Shown here piece after piece: positions 5,276 through 5,688 of a DNA stretch of 5,688 nucleotides. The DNA is from Candidatus Woesearchaeota archaeon. GTDB lineage: Archaea; Nanoarchaeota; Nanoarchaeia; Woesearchaeales; UBA11576. The notes below the pieces were generated by a model that saw nothing but the letters and a program-made list of their open reading frames with translations, was not told where the DNA came from and did no database searches. The stretch covers positions 1 to 5,688 of the forward strand of contig DUGW01000098.1 of NCBI GenBank assembly GCA_013331125.1. Reading direction: 5' to 3'. The first letter of the stretch is position 1, and every line of letters begins with the position of its first letter. The translations under genes and the position numbers were made by a program.

Positions 5276-5688
5276 AATCACCGAATGAGAAGAAGCGGTA
5301 ATTGTTCTTGATGGCCTTGTCATAGGCCTTCAGTATGTTATCCCTGCCTGCGAAAGCACTGACGAGCATGAGAAGGGTAGATTTAGGAAGGTGGAAATTA
5401 GTTATCAGCATGTCTCGCCGGCACTTGAATTCGTAAGGCGGATAGATGAAGATGTCAGTGTCGCGAGACATGGGCTGGATCATGCCATTGTCATCAGCAG
5501 CGGACTCAAGCGCCCTGAGTGAAGTGGTACCGACAGGGATGAGTCTTCCGCGCCTGCTGTTGATCACTTCGGCTGCTGCTTCTGTTATCTCAAACCATTC
5601 AGAATGCATCTTATGTTTTGTGATATCTTTTTCCTTGACCGGTAAGAAGGTCCCGTATCCGACATGAAGAGTCACGAATGTTATTGTG
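5253..5688 (-). CDS. queA: S-adenosylmethionine:tRNA ribosyltransferase-isomerase QueA, C-terminal part
   Basis: The frame is open at the right edge (reading [14 protein letters not shown]), so the N-terminal part lies outside; about 145 of the usual roughly 340 residues are here. QueA transfers and isomerises the ribosyl part of SAM onto preQ1 in tRNA (position 34) to make epoxyqueuosine, the substrate of QueH. Family landmarks are V-T-L-H-V-G-x-[13 protein letters not shown], the [12 protein letters not shown] block, [32 protein letters not shown] and the terminal [12 protein letters not shown]. The C-terminus is the normal family end, with a four-residue F-H-P-type tail. The GTG at 5675 is an internal valine, not the start. 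Its last 23 bases overlap the end of the convergent ATP-grasp gene. Confidence 0.95.
   Translation of the reverse strand, partial: TITFVTLHVGYGTFLPVKEKDITKHKMHSEWFEITEAAAEVINSRRGRLIPVGTTSLRALESAADDNGMIQPMSRDTDIFIYPPYEFKCRRDMLITNFHLPKSTLLMLVSAFAGRDNILKAYDKAIKNNYRFFSFGDSMLLFHP

Noticed and set aside
1..5688. tRNA, rRNA, CRISPR array, transposase or attachment site
   Set aside because: Nothing by eye on either strand shows the needed motifs or repeats, and the intergenic gaps are at most about 150 bases.

Overview
The window looks like a piece of an archaeal genome, with one foreign-looking end. Archaeal indicators are TATA-box promoters of the T-T-T-A-[AT]-A-T-A kind at archaeal spacing, three plus-strand genes whose TATA box sits about 25-33 bases before the ATG (leaderless layout), GGTGA-type Shine-Dalgarno sites inside an operon, and a DUF211 gene, a family known mainly from archaea. 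The lineage cannot be fixed from this window.

Layout. Bases 1-99 encode an internal piece of a bacterial-type S-adenosylmethionine synthetase (MetK, plus strand). The match stops abruptly at about base 99, exactly where a minus-strand ARPP-1-like gene (867 to about 100) also breaks off, so this is probably an assembly chimera or a recombination breakpoint. Bases 868-980 hold two divergent promoters. A 59-residue two-helix membrane protein follows (981-1160, plus), then an unrecognised small protein (1499-1179, minus).

The centre is a minus-strand operon transcribed from about base 3195 down to 1651: a DUF211 protein (3178-2855), a VIT1/CCC1-type membrane protein predicted to move iron or manganese (2846-2265), and a DJ-1/PfpI-family protein with a lipoprotein signal (2265-1651). 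The three genes are tightly coupled, by a Shine-Dalgarno site overlapping a stop codon and then by a TGATG stop/start overlap. This suggests one unit for metal handling and envelope stress or repair.

The right side has QueH (epoxyqueuosine reductase, 3282-3818, plus), a YheC/YheD-like ATP-grasp protein (3854-5275, plus), and the C-terminal part of QueA (5688-5253, minus), which overlaps the ATP-grasp gene tail to tail by 23 bases. QueA and QueH catalyse the last two steps of queuosine synthesis: QueA makes epoxyqueuosine on tRNA and QueH reduces it. Finding both in an apparently archaeal setting is the most interesting point here, because archaea are known for archaeosine, not queuosine. The ATP-grasp gene between them has no established link to this pathway.
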